Position numbers and translations under genes: made by a program. Positions 7,595 through 16,155 of a DNA stretch of 18,272 nt are shown piece by piece (the stretch's first letter is position 1; the number at the start of each line of letters is the position of its first letter). The notes under the pieces are model-generated. The model had not been told where the DNA came from, did not search any database, and saw nothing but the letters and a program-made list of their open reading frames with translations. The stretch is from Porticoccus sp964608185 (GTDB lineage: Bacteria > Pseudomonadota > Gammaproteobacteria > Pseudomonadales > Porticoccaceae), in assembly GCA_964608185.1 (NCBI GenBank), contig CAZSMR010000024.1, positions 1 through 18,272 on the forward strand. Direction: 5' to 3'.

Positions 7595-9883
7595 TCAATA
7601 AGAGTGTTTGCGCCTAAAAAGACCGGACATTTCAGACTTACTGAGTGCAGTTTCCATGTGATTTCTAACAGATTCGGAATCTGGCATTAATATAACATCT
7701 TTAAGTAGTTGCTTCGCATAGGCCGAACTAATCTGACGCAACATCGCTTTAACTTTTAATAAGCTTGTCGCACTCATAGATAGAACAGGGAAGCCAATTG
7801 CCATCAATAAAACTGCGCCGATAGGATCGCCTGCCATTTCACCGCAAACGCTTATAGGTGTTTGCTCTTCTTTTGCTCCATCAACAATAGTTTTTAAAGC
7901 TCGTAATACGCTAGGATGGTAAACATCATAGAGGTCTGCGACTCTTGAGTTGTTTCGATCAACTGCTAAGAGATACTGAGTTAGATCATTCGTACCTACA
8001 GATAGAAAATCAACCTTACGAGCAAACTCTTTTATTTGATAAACTGCAGCTGGAACTTCTATCATTGCTCCCACCCATGGTCTTTGTAAATCATACCCTT
8101 CTTCTTTCGTGAGCTCATGATATGCTTGATCAATTAATTCTATAGAGCTTTCTAGTTCTGACAAACTGGATATCATAGGTAATAATATACTAAGATTGTT
8201 TAGGCCTTCACTTGCCTTCAGCATTGCTCTGAGTTGTACCAAAAAAATTTCTGGGTGATCAAGGCATACCCGAATGCCCCGCCAACCCAAAAATGGATTA
8301 TCTTCCTCGATAGGGAAATAAGGCAAATCCTTATCGCCACCAACATCTAGAGTTCTCATGGTCACAGGCCGAGGGAAAAACATTTCTAGCTGTTCTCTAT
8401 AAAATATACGCTGTTCTTCTTCGGATGGAAAACGATCCAACATCAAAAACGGGATCTCGCTTCTATATAGTCCTACGCCCTCTGCTCCACGATCAAGCGA
8501 CAACATAGAGTCAATACGCAAGCCAGTATTTACCCAAAGAGAAATTTTATGCCCATCAAGGGTTTCACATGGCTCATCTGAGATTTTTTCAAGATTAGCT
8601 GCTAATAGCTTCTCTTCAAGAGCTTGTTTATTGTAGGTTGTTTGTAATTCAACGCCTGGACATACAATAACTTGTCCGTTATGGCCGTCGACTATAACTT
8701 CTTTGCCGTCGAGGTTATTCCAAGGAAGGTTGACTACACCCATGACAGTTGGTATTCCTATAGCTCGGCCTAGAATTGCAAGATGGGAATTACGAGATCC
8801 TTTAACAGAAGCGATAGCAACAATTTTTTCTATGGGGACACTAGCAAAGGAGGCAGCTGATAAATCTTCGCCCACGAGAATTATGTTATCAGGAAATGTT
8901 ATTCGCTCTGGTGCCGCAGTTTGAAGATAGGCAAGTACTCTCTGTCCTAAATCCTCCAGATCAGAGGCTCTTTCACGCAAGTATGAATCTGTCATACTCT
9001 TAAACATGTTAATATGGCTTAAAATTACTTGTGCCCAAGCACTTTGAGCACTAAGTTCATGCTCATTAATAAGCACGATAACTTCTCCGCCCAGAGCCTG
9101 ATCGTCCAGCATACAAACATAGGCATCAAAAAGTGCACGCTCTTGATCACTTAATATTCCTACCATACTTTTATCTAAAGCTCGCATATCACTTTTAACT
9201 AGGCTCATCGCTTTTCGAAATTGAGTTAGCTCAATATTGATATCCGCTGCTTTTTTTATAGGGATAGACTCTAAAGTATTATGGGCATTCATTACTAAAG
9301 CATTACCAACAGCAATTCCTGGAGCACTTGCTACACCAGAATAGATTCTTTCATTAGTGGTCTTGGCTTTAGGGTGCAGTGAGCGGTTTAGCTCACCAAT
9401 GGCGTCGGCATGCGCAATAACACCAGATAATTGAGCAGCAACTGTTACAAGAAACGACTCCTCGCTTTCATCATACCTCCGAGGTTCTTTATCTTGTACA
9501 ACTAAAACACCAAGCGTCTTGCGTTGATGGATAATTGGCGAGCCTAAAAAAGAATGGAATAACTGTTCGTTCGTATTAGGGTGAAAGGAAAACCTAGGAT
9601 GCGCAGAAGCTTCCTCAAGATTTATTGGTTCTGCTCGAGAGGCTACCAAACCAACGAGGCCCTCGTCAGCAGGCATGTTAACTTTACCTATAGCCTCTTT
9701 ATTAAGACCATCAGTTCCCATAAGAACATAGCTATTATTATCAGGGTCGTGAAGATATACAGAACAGACGTCTGTATCCATAGTTTTTTTAACCTGATGG
9801 ACGATTACACTAAGAACTTCACTGAAATTTTTGGCAGCATTTGCTTCCTGTACAATCTTGCGAAGTGATTCGAGCATAGACAT
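7595..9883 (-). CDS. ptsP: PEP-protein phosphotransferase EI-Ntr (PtsP)
   Basis: PtsP is enzyme I of the nitrogen phosphotransferase system. It takes phosphate from PEP and passes it to NPr, then EIIA-Ntr, to regulate rather than import sugar. In longest-frame numbering (765 residues), an N-terminal GAF domain covers about 5-165, the enzyme I N-terminal and phosphohistidine domains about 183-410 with His370 in GSRNSHLAIL, and the PEP-binding TIM barrel about 435-735 with RTLDVGGDKD (513-521), SVGTNDLTQY (631-640) and active Cys683 in VCGEMAGDP. The longest frame starts with TTG at 9892, inside rppH. I prefer ATG at 9883, one base after the rppH stop; ATG at 9877, which matches E. coli MLxxLRxIV best, is the alternative. 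AGGA near 9895 could serve. The NPr and EIIA-Ntr genes are not in this window. Confidence 0.96.
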   Translation of the reverse strand: MSMLESLRKIVQEANAAKNFSEVLSVIVHQVKKTMDTDVCSVYLHDPDNNSYVLMGTDGLNKEAIGKVNMPADEGLVGLVASRAEPINLEEASAHPRFSFHPNTNEQLFHSFLGSPIIHQRKTLGVLVVQDKEPRRYDESEESFLVTVAAQLSGVIAHADAIGELNRSLHPKAKTTNERIYSGVASAPGIAVGNALVMNAHNTLESIPIKKAADINIELTQFRKAMSLVKSDMRALDKSMVGILSDQERALFDAYVCMLDDQALGGEVIVLINEHELSAQSAWAQVILSHINMFKSMTDSYLRERASDLEDLGQRVLAYLQTAAPERITFPDNIILVGEDLSAASFASVPIEKIVAIASVKGSRNSHLAILGRAIGIPTVMGVVNLPWNNLDGKEVIVDGHNGQVIVCPGVELQTTYNKQALEEKLLAANLEKISDEPCETLDGHKISLWVNTGLRIDSMLSLDRGAEGVGLYRSEIPFLMLDRFPSEEEQRIFYREQLEMFFPRPVTMRTLDVGGDKDLPYFPIEEDNPFLGWRGIRVCLDHPEIFLVQLRAMLKASEGLNNLSILLPMISSLSELESSIELIDQAYHELTKEEGYDLQRPWVGAMIEVPAAVYQIKEFARKVDFLSVGTNDLTQYLLAVDRNNSRVADLYDVYHPSVLRALKTIVDGAKEEQTPISVCGEMAGDPIGAVLLMAIGFPVLSMSATSLLKVKAMLRQISSAYAKQLLKDVILMPDSESVRNHMETALSKSEMSGLFRRKHSY

Positions 9884-9884
9884 A

Positions 9885-10397
9885 CTATTCAACTGATCCT
9901 AAGCTATATTCAGCATTTCTCTCAAGACTACATTGAAGTAAAGAAAATTCTCTTAGAGCCCTAAGATATACATTTCTTTTAAATTCAATAACCTGATTTA
10001 GAGGATACCAATAACTTACCCAAGCCCAGTTATCAAACTCAGGCTGTAGACTTCGGTTGAAGCATATTTTCTTTTCATCGCCTAAAAGTTTAAGGAAGAA
10101 CCATTTTTGTTTCTGACCGACAAAGTGCTGGTTTGAATTTTTCCGTTGCATGTTTTCAGGTAAACGATACCTAATCCACCCCTTAGTGCAATCAAGAATT
10201 TCAACATCTTGAGCTTCAAGTCCCACTTCTTCAAAAAGCTCGCGATAAAGTGCGGCTTCCAGTGGTTCACCGTTATCAATACCCCCTTGGGGAAACTGCC
10301 AGGCATTTTGCTTAATTCTCTTAGCCCAAAGCAACCTACCTATGCCGTCGGAAACGATGATTCCAACATTTGAACGAAACCCGTCTTTATCAATCAC
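9885..10397 (-). CDS. rppH: RNA pyrophosphohydrolase RppH
   Basis: RppH is a Nudix hydrolase that removes pyrophosphate from the 5' end of mRNA and so opens it to RNase E decay. The 170-residue protein carries a complete Nudix box at residues 38-60 (Gly38, Glu44, then REL at 52-54, with metal ligands Glu53, Glu56, Glu57). The N-terminal IDKDGFRSNVGI and the WQFPQGGID stretch are nearly those of E. coli RppH, as is the KQKWFFLKL segment. The start is GTG at 10397; the ribosome-binding site is weak (TTGAGA). It is transcribed with ptsP, whose start is at its stop codon, the same pair that is linked in E. coli and Pseudomonas. It diverges from the HAD phosphatase gene. Confidence 0.96.
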   Translation of the reverse strand: MIDKDGFRSNVGIIVSDGIGRLLWAKRIKQNAWQFPQGGIDNGEPLEAALYRELFEEVGLEAQDVEILDCTKGWIRYRLPENMQRKNSNQHFVGQKQKWFFLKLLGDEKKICFNRSLQPEFDNWAWVSYWYPLNQVIEFKRNVYLRALREFSLLQCSLERNAEYSLGSVE

Positions 10398-10423
10398 AGT
10401 ATATTCTCAACCAGACATTTATT

Positions 10424-10436
10424 GGACCTATGGTCC
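10424..10436. repeat. Perfect inverted repeat GGACC-TAT-GGTCC in the rppH/HAD divergent gap
   Basis: Five-base arms flank a three-base centre, 27 bases upstream of the rppH start. The left arm with its context ATTGGACC occurs again at 10553-10560, just before the HAD phosphatase start (ATTGGACCCTAT against ATTGGACCTAT). It could be a small operator shared by both genes, or chance. Confidence 0.4.
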
Positions 10437-10567
10437 TGAAAATATCCAGTACATTTAATTGTTTAAAAACTCACTCTAACATGCAACTTACATTAAGTAT
10501 CCTATTGAGGACAAGTCTATCTGCCGTTAAGCTAGGGTGTTTAAATTAATCAATTGGACCCTATAAA

Positions 10568-11224
10568 ATGCCTCTAGCCATGTTTGACTTGGATAACACC
10601 CTTATTGCCGGTGACAGCGACTATAGTTGGGGAGAGTTTTTAACGACGAAAAAACTCGTAGACCCAGTACACTTTAAGAGAAAAAATGATCAATTTTATA
10701 GCGACTACGAAAAAGGAAATTTAGATATCTTAGCCTACTTAGAATTTTCATTAGCTCCGTTAGTAAACTTAACTCGATCTGATCTCGACGGTTTGCATAA
10801 AGAGTTCATGGAGAATGTCATACATCCAATGTGGCTTCCGAAGGCAGAAGAACTCATAAAAAAGCATATCTATCAGCAAGATACAATGGTTATGATAACC
10901 TCAACAAACCGTTTTGTGGTCGAGCCCATATGTAAAAAATTAGGCATCAAGCATCTGATCGCCACTGAACTTGAAGAGAGCAATAAAAAATTTACTGGAA
11001 AGGTGTCTGGAATACCTAGCTTCGGGGAAGGAAAAGTATCTCGTTTAGTCGATTGGCTGGATACATCTGATTTTAGTTTAGAAAACAGTACTTTTTATAG
11101 CGACTCCATCAATGATCTGCCGCTGTTGCAGCTAGTTGACTTTCCTGTGGCAGTAGACCCTTGTCCTAAATTGAGAGAAGTTGCTATAAGCCTTGGGTGG
11201 GAAATTATCAGTCTACGAAATTGA
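10568..11224 (+). CDS. HAD-IB family phosphatase (SerB/CicA-like)
   Basis: This is a 218-residue cytoplasmic haloacid-dehalogenase phosphatase of subfamily IB. Motif I is FDLDNT (residues 6-11, Asp7 nucleophile and Asp9 acid/base), motif II is the ITST stretch (110-113), motif III is Lys156 in GEGKVSRL, and motif IV is YSDSINDLP (177-185, Asp179 and Asp183). The helical cap between 20 and 90 is typical of phosphoserine-phosphatase-like proteins, but the substrate cannot be told from sequence; small phosphomonoesters such as phosphoserine or histidinol phosphate are possible. I recall a gene of this type next to rppH in Pseudomonas. The ATG is preceded only by ATTGGACCCTATAAA, so there is no strong ribosome-binding site. 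Confidence 0.9.
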   Translation: MPLAMFDLDNTLIAGDSDYSWGEFLTTKKLVDPVHFKRKNDQFYSDYEKGNLDILAYLEFSLAPLVNLTRSDLDGLHKEFMENVIHPMWLPKAEELIKKHIYQQDTMVMITSTNRFVVEPICKKLGIKHLIATELEESNKKFTGKVSGIPSFGEGKVSRLVDWLDTSDFSLENSTFYSDSINDLPLLQLVDFPVAVDPCPKLREVAISLGWEIISLRN

Positions 11225-11277
11225 GTTTAAAAAAAACGGTCTGTTAAGGTGTTAGCAACTAAGGGTAACTTTTCATC

Positions 11278-12360
11278 ATGACTAAAAACTTCGCTCGTAA
11301 AAAAACAAAACAAGACACCTGTTTTAGCCTAATGATAAAAAACTCTAAGGATCATAGTTGCTCTCGACTTATTATTGCTGACGAGAACTTAAGAAAATCT
11401 GACTTTGAACATCTTCCTTCTGGAAAAATAGTACTCATAACAAACCGCTTTGATATTTATGAGCAAGCAAAAGTTATAGGGCTTGACGTTTTTTTTAATG
11501 ATTTCGATTTTTCAGTTTTTCCTAACAATACATTCCTGCAAGTTCTTTTTAGGGTATCAAAAGAGAAGGCTTTAACACACCATATTATCAAAAGTACATA
11601 TAGAGTACTTTTTAGCAATGGCGAGCTAGTGTTGGGAGGAAGTAAAGGCGATGGCATTAAAACGTATGCTGAAAAAGCATCTGAATATTTTGGTACACCA
11701 GTTAAAACAAAAAAAAATGGCTCTGTTTATGTAGCGGTTGCCACTCGATCTAACCTAAAACGAGATATAGCATCAAGAAAAGAAATTGACGATCAAAACT
11801 ACTCAGTTTTAAGGGAATGTGTTCCCTTTCAGAATGATAACTTAGTCAGTAAACCAGGTTTATTCGGGTGGGGGAAAATAGACGAAGGTAGTAAATTTTT
11901 GAGTGATTATATTCCTGATTTTTTAACTTTATTTGACAGGGAACCAAAAGATATTTTAGATCTCGGTTGTGGATATGGATATCTTTCTATACGAGCCAGT
12001 CAACTAACTGGTGCACCTATTGTTGCTACTGATAATAATGCTGCAGCAATATTAGCCTGTTCAAAGAATTTTATAAGACTCAATATTAATGGGGCAGTTA
12101 TAGCAGACGATTGTGGCAAAAATATCAAGCAACTATTTGACGCAGTAATATGCAACCCCCCTTTTCATAAAGGTTTTGGGGCTGATGCCGAGCTTACTCA
12201 GAAATTTGTCTTGAGCAGTTTTAACCACTTAAGAAAAGGAGGAATGGCGCTATTGGTAGTTAATTCCTTTATTCCGTTAGAAAAATATACCGAAAAGAAG
12301 TTTCATGCAAAACTTATAGCCAAAAATAAAAGCTTTAAGTTGATACTATTACAAAAATAA
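11278..12360 (+). CDS. rsmC: rRNA guanine-N2 methyltransferase, RsmC/RlmG family
   Basis: This 360-residue SAM-dependent methyltransferase most resembles RsmC, which makes m2G1207 in 16S rRNA on the 30S subunit. The N-terminal half (about 30-165) is a degenerate methyltransferase-like domain with SNGELVLGGSKGDGIKTYAEKA-type sequence (113-134). The catalytic half follows: KPGLFGWGKIDEGSKFL (192-208), the SAM loop LDLGCGYGYLS (227-237), and the NPPFHKG motif (289-295) that flips and holds the target base. The C-terminus NSFIPLEKY and FKLILLQK follows RsmC. RlmG (23S m2G1835) is a close relative and cannot be excluded, so the symbol is probable rather than certain. It lies 53 bases downstream of the HAD gene, probably in the same transcript. 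A TAAGGG lies 13 bases upstream of ATG, a little far. Confidence 0.82.
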   Translation: MTKNFARKKTKQDTCFSLMIKNSKDHSCSRLIIADENLRKSDFEHLPSGKIVLITNRFDIYEQAKVIGLDVFFNDFDFSVFPNNTFLQVLFRVSKEKALTHHIIKSTYRVLFSNGELVLGGSKGDGIKTYAEKASEYFGTPVKTKKNGSVYVAVATRSNLKRDIASRKEIDDQNYSVLRECVPFQNDNLVSKPGLFGWGKIDEGSKFLSDYIPDFLTLFDREPKDILDLGCGYGYLSIRASQLTGAPIVATDNNAAAILACSKNFIRLNINGAVIADDCGKNIKQLFDAVICNPPFHKGFGADAELTQKFVLSSFNHLRKGGMALLVVNSFIPLEKYTEKKFHAKLIAKNKSFKLILLQK

Positions 12361-12442
12361 TAGTGCCGAACAGTAAGCTAAGCTTTTACTATTAATCTTT
12401 AGAGGTCATAATAAATTTTCAGTTCATCAGAAATTCTAAAAT

Positions 12443-13450
12443 ATGTCTAAGTACAATGTTTATGGTGTCGGCGCAGCACTTCTGGACACTGAAGTGCAAA
12501 CGTCAGATGCAGACCTAAAAAAATTAAAAATGGGTAAAGGTTTAATGGCTCTTGCAGACGAAGCCCGTCAACAGGAGATCACACACTACCTAAAAGAACG
12601 ATTGGCCACCTCAAAACGTGAAAGTGGTGGTTCAGCCGCTAATACTACAATTGCTGTTAGTGCTTTTGGGGGGGAAACCTTTTATTCATGTAAAGTAGCT
12701 TCTGATGATAACGGAAAATTCTACCTAAACGATCTCAAAAACGCTGGGGTTGATTTTAGTACTAGTAATATCTCAAAAGAGGGTGTAACTGGCAAATGTT
12801 TAGTACTAATTACTCCAGATGCCGAGCGCTCAATGAGCACACACTTAGGTGTAAGTGAAAAATTATCCTCTAAGGATCTTAGTCCAGAAGCAATCAGCCA
12901 ATCTGATTACCTCTACATTGAAGGTTACCTTGTATCATCAAGTTCTGGACGTCAAGCAGCTATTGAAGCGCGTAAAATTGCTGAAACAAATGGGGTAAAA
13001 GTTGCACTTACTTTATCAGACCCAGCGATGGTGTCTTTCTTCAAAAGCGGTTTACAGGAAATGATCGGAAATAAAATCGATCTTCTATTTTGCAACCAAG
13101 CCGAGGCGCTAAGTTGGACCGATAGCTCTGATCTAAATATGTCTCTAGAGTTACTTAAACGATCTGCTGTAAGTTATGTTGTAACCATGGGGGATAATGG
13201 TGCAATAGTTTATGATGGAGAAAATCAACATATCATAGAGGCTCATAGCACAACAGCTATTAATACAAATGGTGCTGGAGATATATTCGCAGGTGCCTTT
13301 TTGTATGCTATTACGCATGGATACAATTACAAAATTGCGGGAAATTTTGCAGCACTAGCTGCTTCATACGTAGTTAGTCAGCAGGGGCCGAGATTACACT
13401 TAGAGCAATACCTAGAATTATCGTCTCTATTATCAAAATTACCCTGCTAA
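12443..13450 (+). CDS. PfkB-family kinase, adenosine-kinase-like
   Basis: This is a 335-residue ribokinase-fold kinase of the PfkB family, of the subgroup that is often labelled adenosine kinase in gammaproteobacteria. An N-terminal YNVYGVGAALLDTE, the substrate-binding GGSAANTT (62-69) and the catalytic NTNGAGDIFAGAF (274-286, base Asp280) are present, with the ATP-site region around 247-262. The first residue of the second signature is Asn274 rather than the usual Asp, which the family pattern allows. The substrate may be adenosine, another nucleoside or a sugar; the sequence does not decide. The gene follows rsmC by 82 bases, with a small AT-rich AAGCT-A-AGCTT palindrome in the gap, and its stop lies 9 bases from the convergent copper chaperone stop, with no terminator hairpin visible between them. 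Confidence 0.9.
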   Translation: MSKYNVYGVGAALLDTEVQTSDADLKKLKMGKGLMALADEARQQEITHYLKERLATSKRESGGSAANTTIAVSAFGGETFYSCKVASDDNGKFYLNDLKNAGVDFSTSNISKEGVTGKCLVLITPDAERSMSTHLGVSEKLSSKDLSPEAISQSDYLYIEGYLVSSSSGRQAAIEARKIAETNGVKVALTLSDPAMVSFFKSGLQEMIGNKIDLLFCNQAEALSWTDSSDLNMSLELLKRSAVSYVVTMGDNGAIVYDGENQHIIEAHSTTAINTNGAGDIFAGAFLYAITHGYNYKIAGNFAALAASYVVSQQGPRLHLEQYLELSSLLSKLPC

Positions 13451-13459
13451 TTTTTTTAT

Positions 13460-13933
13460 TTAATCGTGATTTTTATGATGGCTCATATTTTTTACGTTCG
13501 CATTAAAAACTACATCTGGACATTTATCAAACAGAAGGGTTATTTGATGTAACTGGTTTTCAATCAAGTCATGCTTCAGCCCAAACAACATTAAATGATA
13601 ACCTCCTGGCTGCAAAGAAATAGTTTTTCCAGCTGCTATATCTATGCCTTTAACAGGCCGCATGGACATCATCCCGTCTTTATGAAAATGGCCATGTATT
13701 TGAATTTTATCAGCAATAGCAGAGGATGCCCCTAAAAGTCTACATGTGTTTTTGGTTATATTTTTTAGGCTGACAAATGCAGCTGTTAAAATTTGACCTG
13801 GTGGCATTTGTCGAATATATCCACCATCGACAGAAATTCCGACAGATGGCTCCTGGATTGCTACTGCATTCGGTCCAGCTAAAAGTAGTGATATTAAGAC
13901 CAACAAGTATTTTGACGTTGATTGTTTAATCAT
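13460..13933 (-). CDS. Periplasmic copper chaperone, PCu(A)C family
   Basis: This is a 157-residue secreted protein. Residues 1-25 look like a Sec signal peptide, with a lysine, then a hydrophobic stretch around 10-19, and a cleavage site after AVA. The mature part carries an exact copper motif of the PCu(A)C family, H-x10-M-x21-H-x-M, formed by His80, Met91, His113 and Met115. The family binds Cu(I) and delivers it to the CuA site of cytochrome c oxidase in the periplasm. Cysteines 64 and 138 could form a disulfide, and the tail ends SHHKNHD, which may add metal affinity. It diverges from dsbD across 187 bases. The role in oxidase maturation is inferred from the family. The start ATG has AAGG about 13 bases upstream. 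Confidence 0.92.
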   Translation of the reverse strand: MIKQSTSKYLLVLISLLLAGPNAVAIQEPSVGISVDGGYIRQMPPGQILTAAFVSLKNITKNTCRLLGASSAIADKIQIHGHFHKDGMMSMRPVKGIDIAAGKTISLQPGGYHLMLFGLKHDLIENQLHQITLLFDKCPDVVFNANVKNMSHHKNHD

Positions 13934-14030
13934 TTTTTAGGTGCCTTGAAAGTATAAAATGTTTTATATATTTTTACTGAATTATAAACTAATGCTCTAA
14001 CGTACTGATACAAACTATTACTTTTATGAG

Positions 14031-14045
14031 CCAATCTCTTATTGG
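14031..14045. repeat. Inverted repeat CCAAT-5-ATTGG in the copper chaperone/dsbD gap
   Basis: Perfect five-base arms flank CTCTT and can extend two pairs outward with one wobble. It is followed by TTTAATT and then an A-run, so it is not a typical terminator for either strand. It sits between two divergent genes, where an operator is possible. A second short palindrome, CCTTAAGG, lies about 30 bases further on. Confidence 0.35.
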
Positions 14046-14120
14046 TTTAATTAAAAAACAATTCGCAAGCTTTGCCTTAAGGTATATGCTTATTATTGAA
14101 TATTAACTAAGTCGACTTTA

Positions 14121-15893
14121 ATGAGTGGCATGATGCTAAAAAAAATCTCATATTTTTATATTCTCAACATACTATTTTCAGTTAGTGTTCTTCTTTTTAT
14201 GTCTAATACATCCGCTAAAACAACAAAGAATGTAAATATCGGCAATTCAGTAGCTTTTAGTGCTACAAAGTTTTTGTCCGTCGAAGAAGCATATAAACTT
14301 AACGTAGCTGTAAAGGATAACTTACTTATTCTAGATTGGACTATAGCTCCTGGATATTATCTCTACAGGGACCGGTTTAATTTTCTAGATGAGAAAAGTG
14401 AACAATTAACCGTTAAGCCCATCTTTTCAACTGGGCAATTGATTCACGATGAATACTATAATAAAAACTTAGAGGTCTACTATGGTCATACGAGTTTTTC
14501 AATTCCTCTTCGCGAACTTAATCAGAACATAATTATTGAGTCACAGGGTTGCGCTGATGCAGGGCTTTGCTATCCAATTAGGCGTCAAGCTATTTCTATC
14601 GACTCTAATAAATCTTTAGCTTATCTTGAGGAAACCCCTGTGGAAGTTTTTTTTAGTAATCCCACGGATAAGATCTCTCGAACGCTTCCGACTGAGGAAA
14701 TGGAAATTATACCGATTCTTTTGATGCTAATGTTCGCTTTCTTAGGCGGACTAGCTCTTAATCTTATGCCCTGTGTTTTCCCTATCTTATCCCTGAAAAT
14801 ATTGAACCTAGCTAATGTAAATTCGAGTAGCAATAATAAATATTTGCACGGACTTGCATATGCAGCAGGCATACTAATATGCTTTAGTGTTATTGGGTCA
14901 CTTTTAATGATCTTACGAAACTCAGGAGAGGCTATAGGATGGGGATTTCAACTTCAATCGCCAGTTTTCATTGGAGCTTTAGTTTACTTGTTTATAGTTA
15001 TGGGCCTTAGTTTTTCTGGGTGGCTGCAAATCGGTAACAGTATGATGAACTGGGGGCAGCATTCCACCGAGGGCAACAATCTAAGCTCTTCATTCATGAC
15101 TGGGCTTCTTGCCACCATAGTTGCGAGTCCATGCACCGCACCTTTCATGGGAACTGCGCTTGGTCTTGCACTAACTCAGCCAACGTTCATCGCACTCAGT
15201 GCCTTTGTTTTTTTAGGCTTGGGGATGGCTTTTCCAATACTACTAATCACCTGCTTACCTAGTTTATCGAAATGGCTGCCAAAACCAGGTGCCTGGATGG
15301 ATAATTTTAAGCAATTTCTGGCATTTCCACTTTACTTGACGGCAGTCTGGTTGCTTTGGGTCCTGGGTAGGCAAACTAATAGCGACGTTGTATCTGCAAC
15401 TTTGTGTGGGATTATTTTTATCTTATTTACAATATGGCTTCATAAGAAATACAAGGGTGGTATAACCAAAGTTATAGGATTGACCATGCTTTTCTTGGCT
15501 ATGCTTTTACCACTTTGGAGTGAGCATAATATAGGAGTTAAAAGTGGTTCATGGGAGACCTATTCAAAAGATAAGTTAAATACTTTACTAAGAAATGAGG
15601 ACTCAGTTTTTGTTAATCTAACCGCTGATTGGTGCATTACTTGCTTAGTAAATGAAAAAATGGTTCTTAATACAGAAAATTTTTCAACGCTCTTGAAAAA
15701 AAATCAAATAACATATCTTAAAGCAGATTGGACAAGCTATAATCCTGAAATAACCGAGCTACTGGATACTTATAACCGTAGCGGTGTTCCTTTATATCTT
15801 TTTTACCCCTCGGGAAAGATCAATCCAGTAATTCTTCCACAAATTCTTACTATAAATAAAATGATAGACGAATTATCGAAGAATATAAGGTAA
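14121..15893 (+). CDS. dsbD: Thiol:disulfide interchange protein DsbD
   Basis: DsbD carries electrons from cytoplasmic thioredoxin across the inner membrane to reduce periplasmic DsbC and cytochrome c maturation proteins. All three domains and all six redox cysteines are present in 590 residues. The N-terminal alpha domain after a signal sequence has QGCADAGLCYP (Cys144, Cys150). The membrane beta domain (about 195-465) has LMPCVFP (Cys218) and ASPCTAPF (Cys338). The thioredoxin-like gamma domain has DWCITC (Cys505, Cys508) and a cis-proline at Pro557. The start is either ATG at 14121 or the third or fourth in-frame choice at 14130 or 14133; MLKKISYF from 14133 looks like a normal signal peptide start and has GAG about seven bases upstream. 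It lies next to the copper chaperone and upstream of aroQ. Confidence 0.95.
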   Translation: MSGMMLKKISYFYILNILFSVSVLLFMSNTSAKTTKNVNIGNSVAFSATKFLSVEEAYKLNVAVKDNLLILDWTIAPGYYLYRDRFNFLDEKSEQLTVKPIFSTGQLIHDEYYNKNLEVYYGHTSFSIPLRELNQNIIIESQGCADAGLCYPIRRQAISIDSNKSLAYLEETPVEVFFSNPTDKISRTLPTEEMEIIPILLMLMFAFLGGLALNLMPCVFPILSLKILNLANVNSSSNNKYLHGLAYAAGILICFSVIGSLLMILRNSGEAIGWGFQLQSPVFIGALVYLFIVMGLSFSGWLQIGNSMMNWGQHSTEGNNLSSSFMTGLLATIVASPCTAPFMGTALGLALTQPTFIALSAFVFLGLGMAFPILLITCLPSLSKWLPKPGAWMDNFKQFLAFPLYLTAVWLLWVLGRQTNSDVVSATLCGIIFILFTIWLHKKYKGGITKVIGLTMLFLAMLLPLWSEHNIGVKSGSWETYSKDKLNTLLRNEDSVFVNLTADWCITCLVNEKMVLNTENFSTLLKKNQITYLKADWTSYNPEITELLDTYNRSGVPLYLFYPSGKINPVILPQILTINKMIDELSKNIR

Positions 15894-16155
15894 CTATACA
15901 GGTATTTAACGTAAGTTACTGAAAATGACTGTAATCTTGCCCCTATCTTCTTAAAGTAATGGGTAAAGTTGCTAATATTCAAAACTTAGAGTAAAAAAAA
16001 TTACTAAAGATCTGTTATTTTTCTTAAAATTGTAGCTATATGAGTCAAAAATTCAAAAAATTGGACAGTTGAAAAATTTTAATGCAAACTTCAAACTAGT
16101 CGATAATCATGCCAATATCTCGACATCTGTACTTAATAACGTTCGTAGGAAAATC

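Noticed and set aside
9581..9868. A 95-codon plus-strand frame inside ptsP
   Set aside because: It is antisense to the GAF domain of PtsP, and its protein has no recognisable motif.
12443..13450. Loss of activity in the PfkB kinase from Asn274 replacing Asp
   Set aside because: The family signature permits Asn at this position, and the catalytic Asp280 is kept.
13451..13475. T-run after the PfkB kinase as a Rho-independent terminator
   Set aside because: The T-run has no stem before it.
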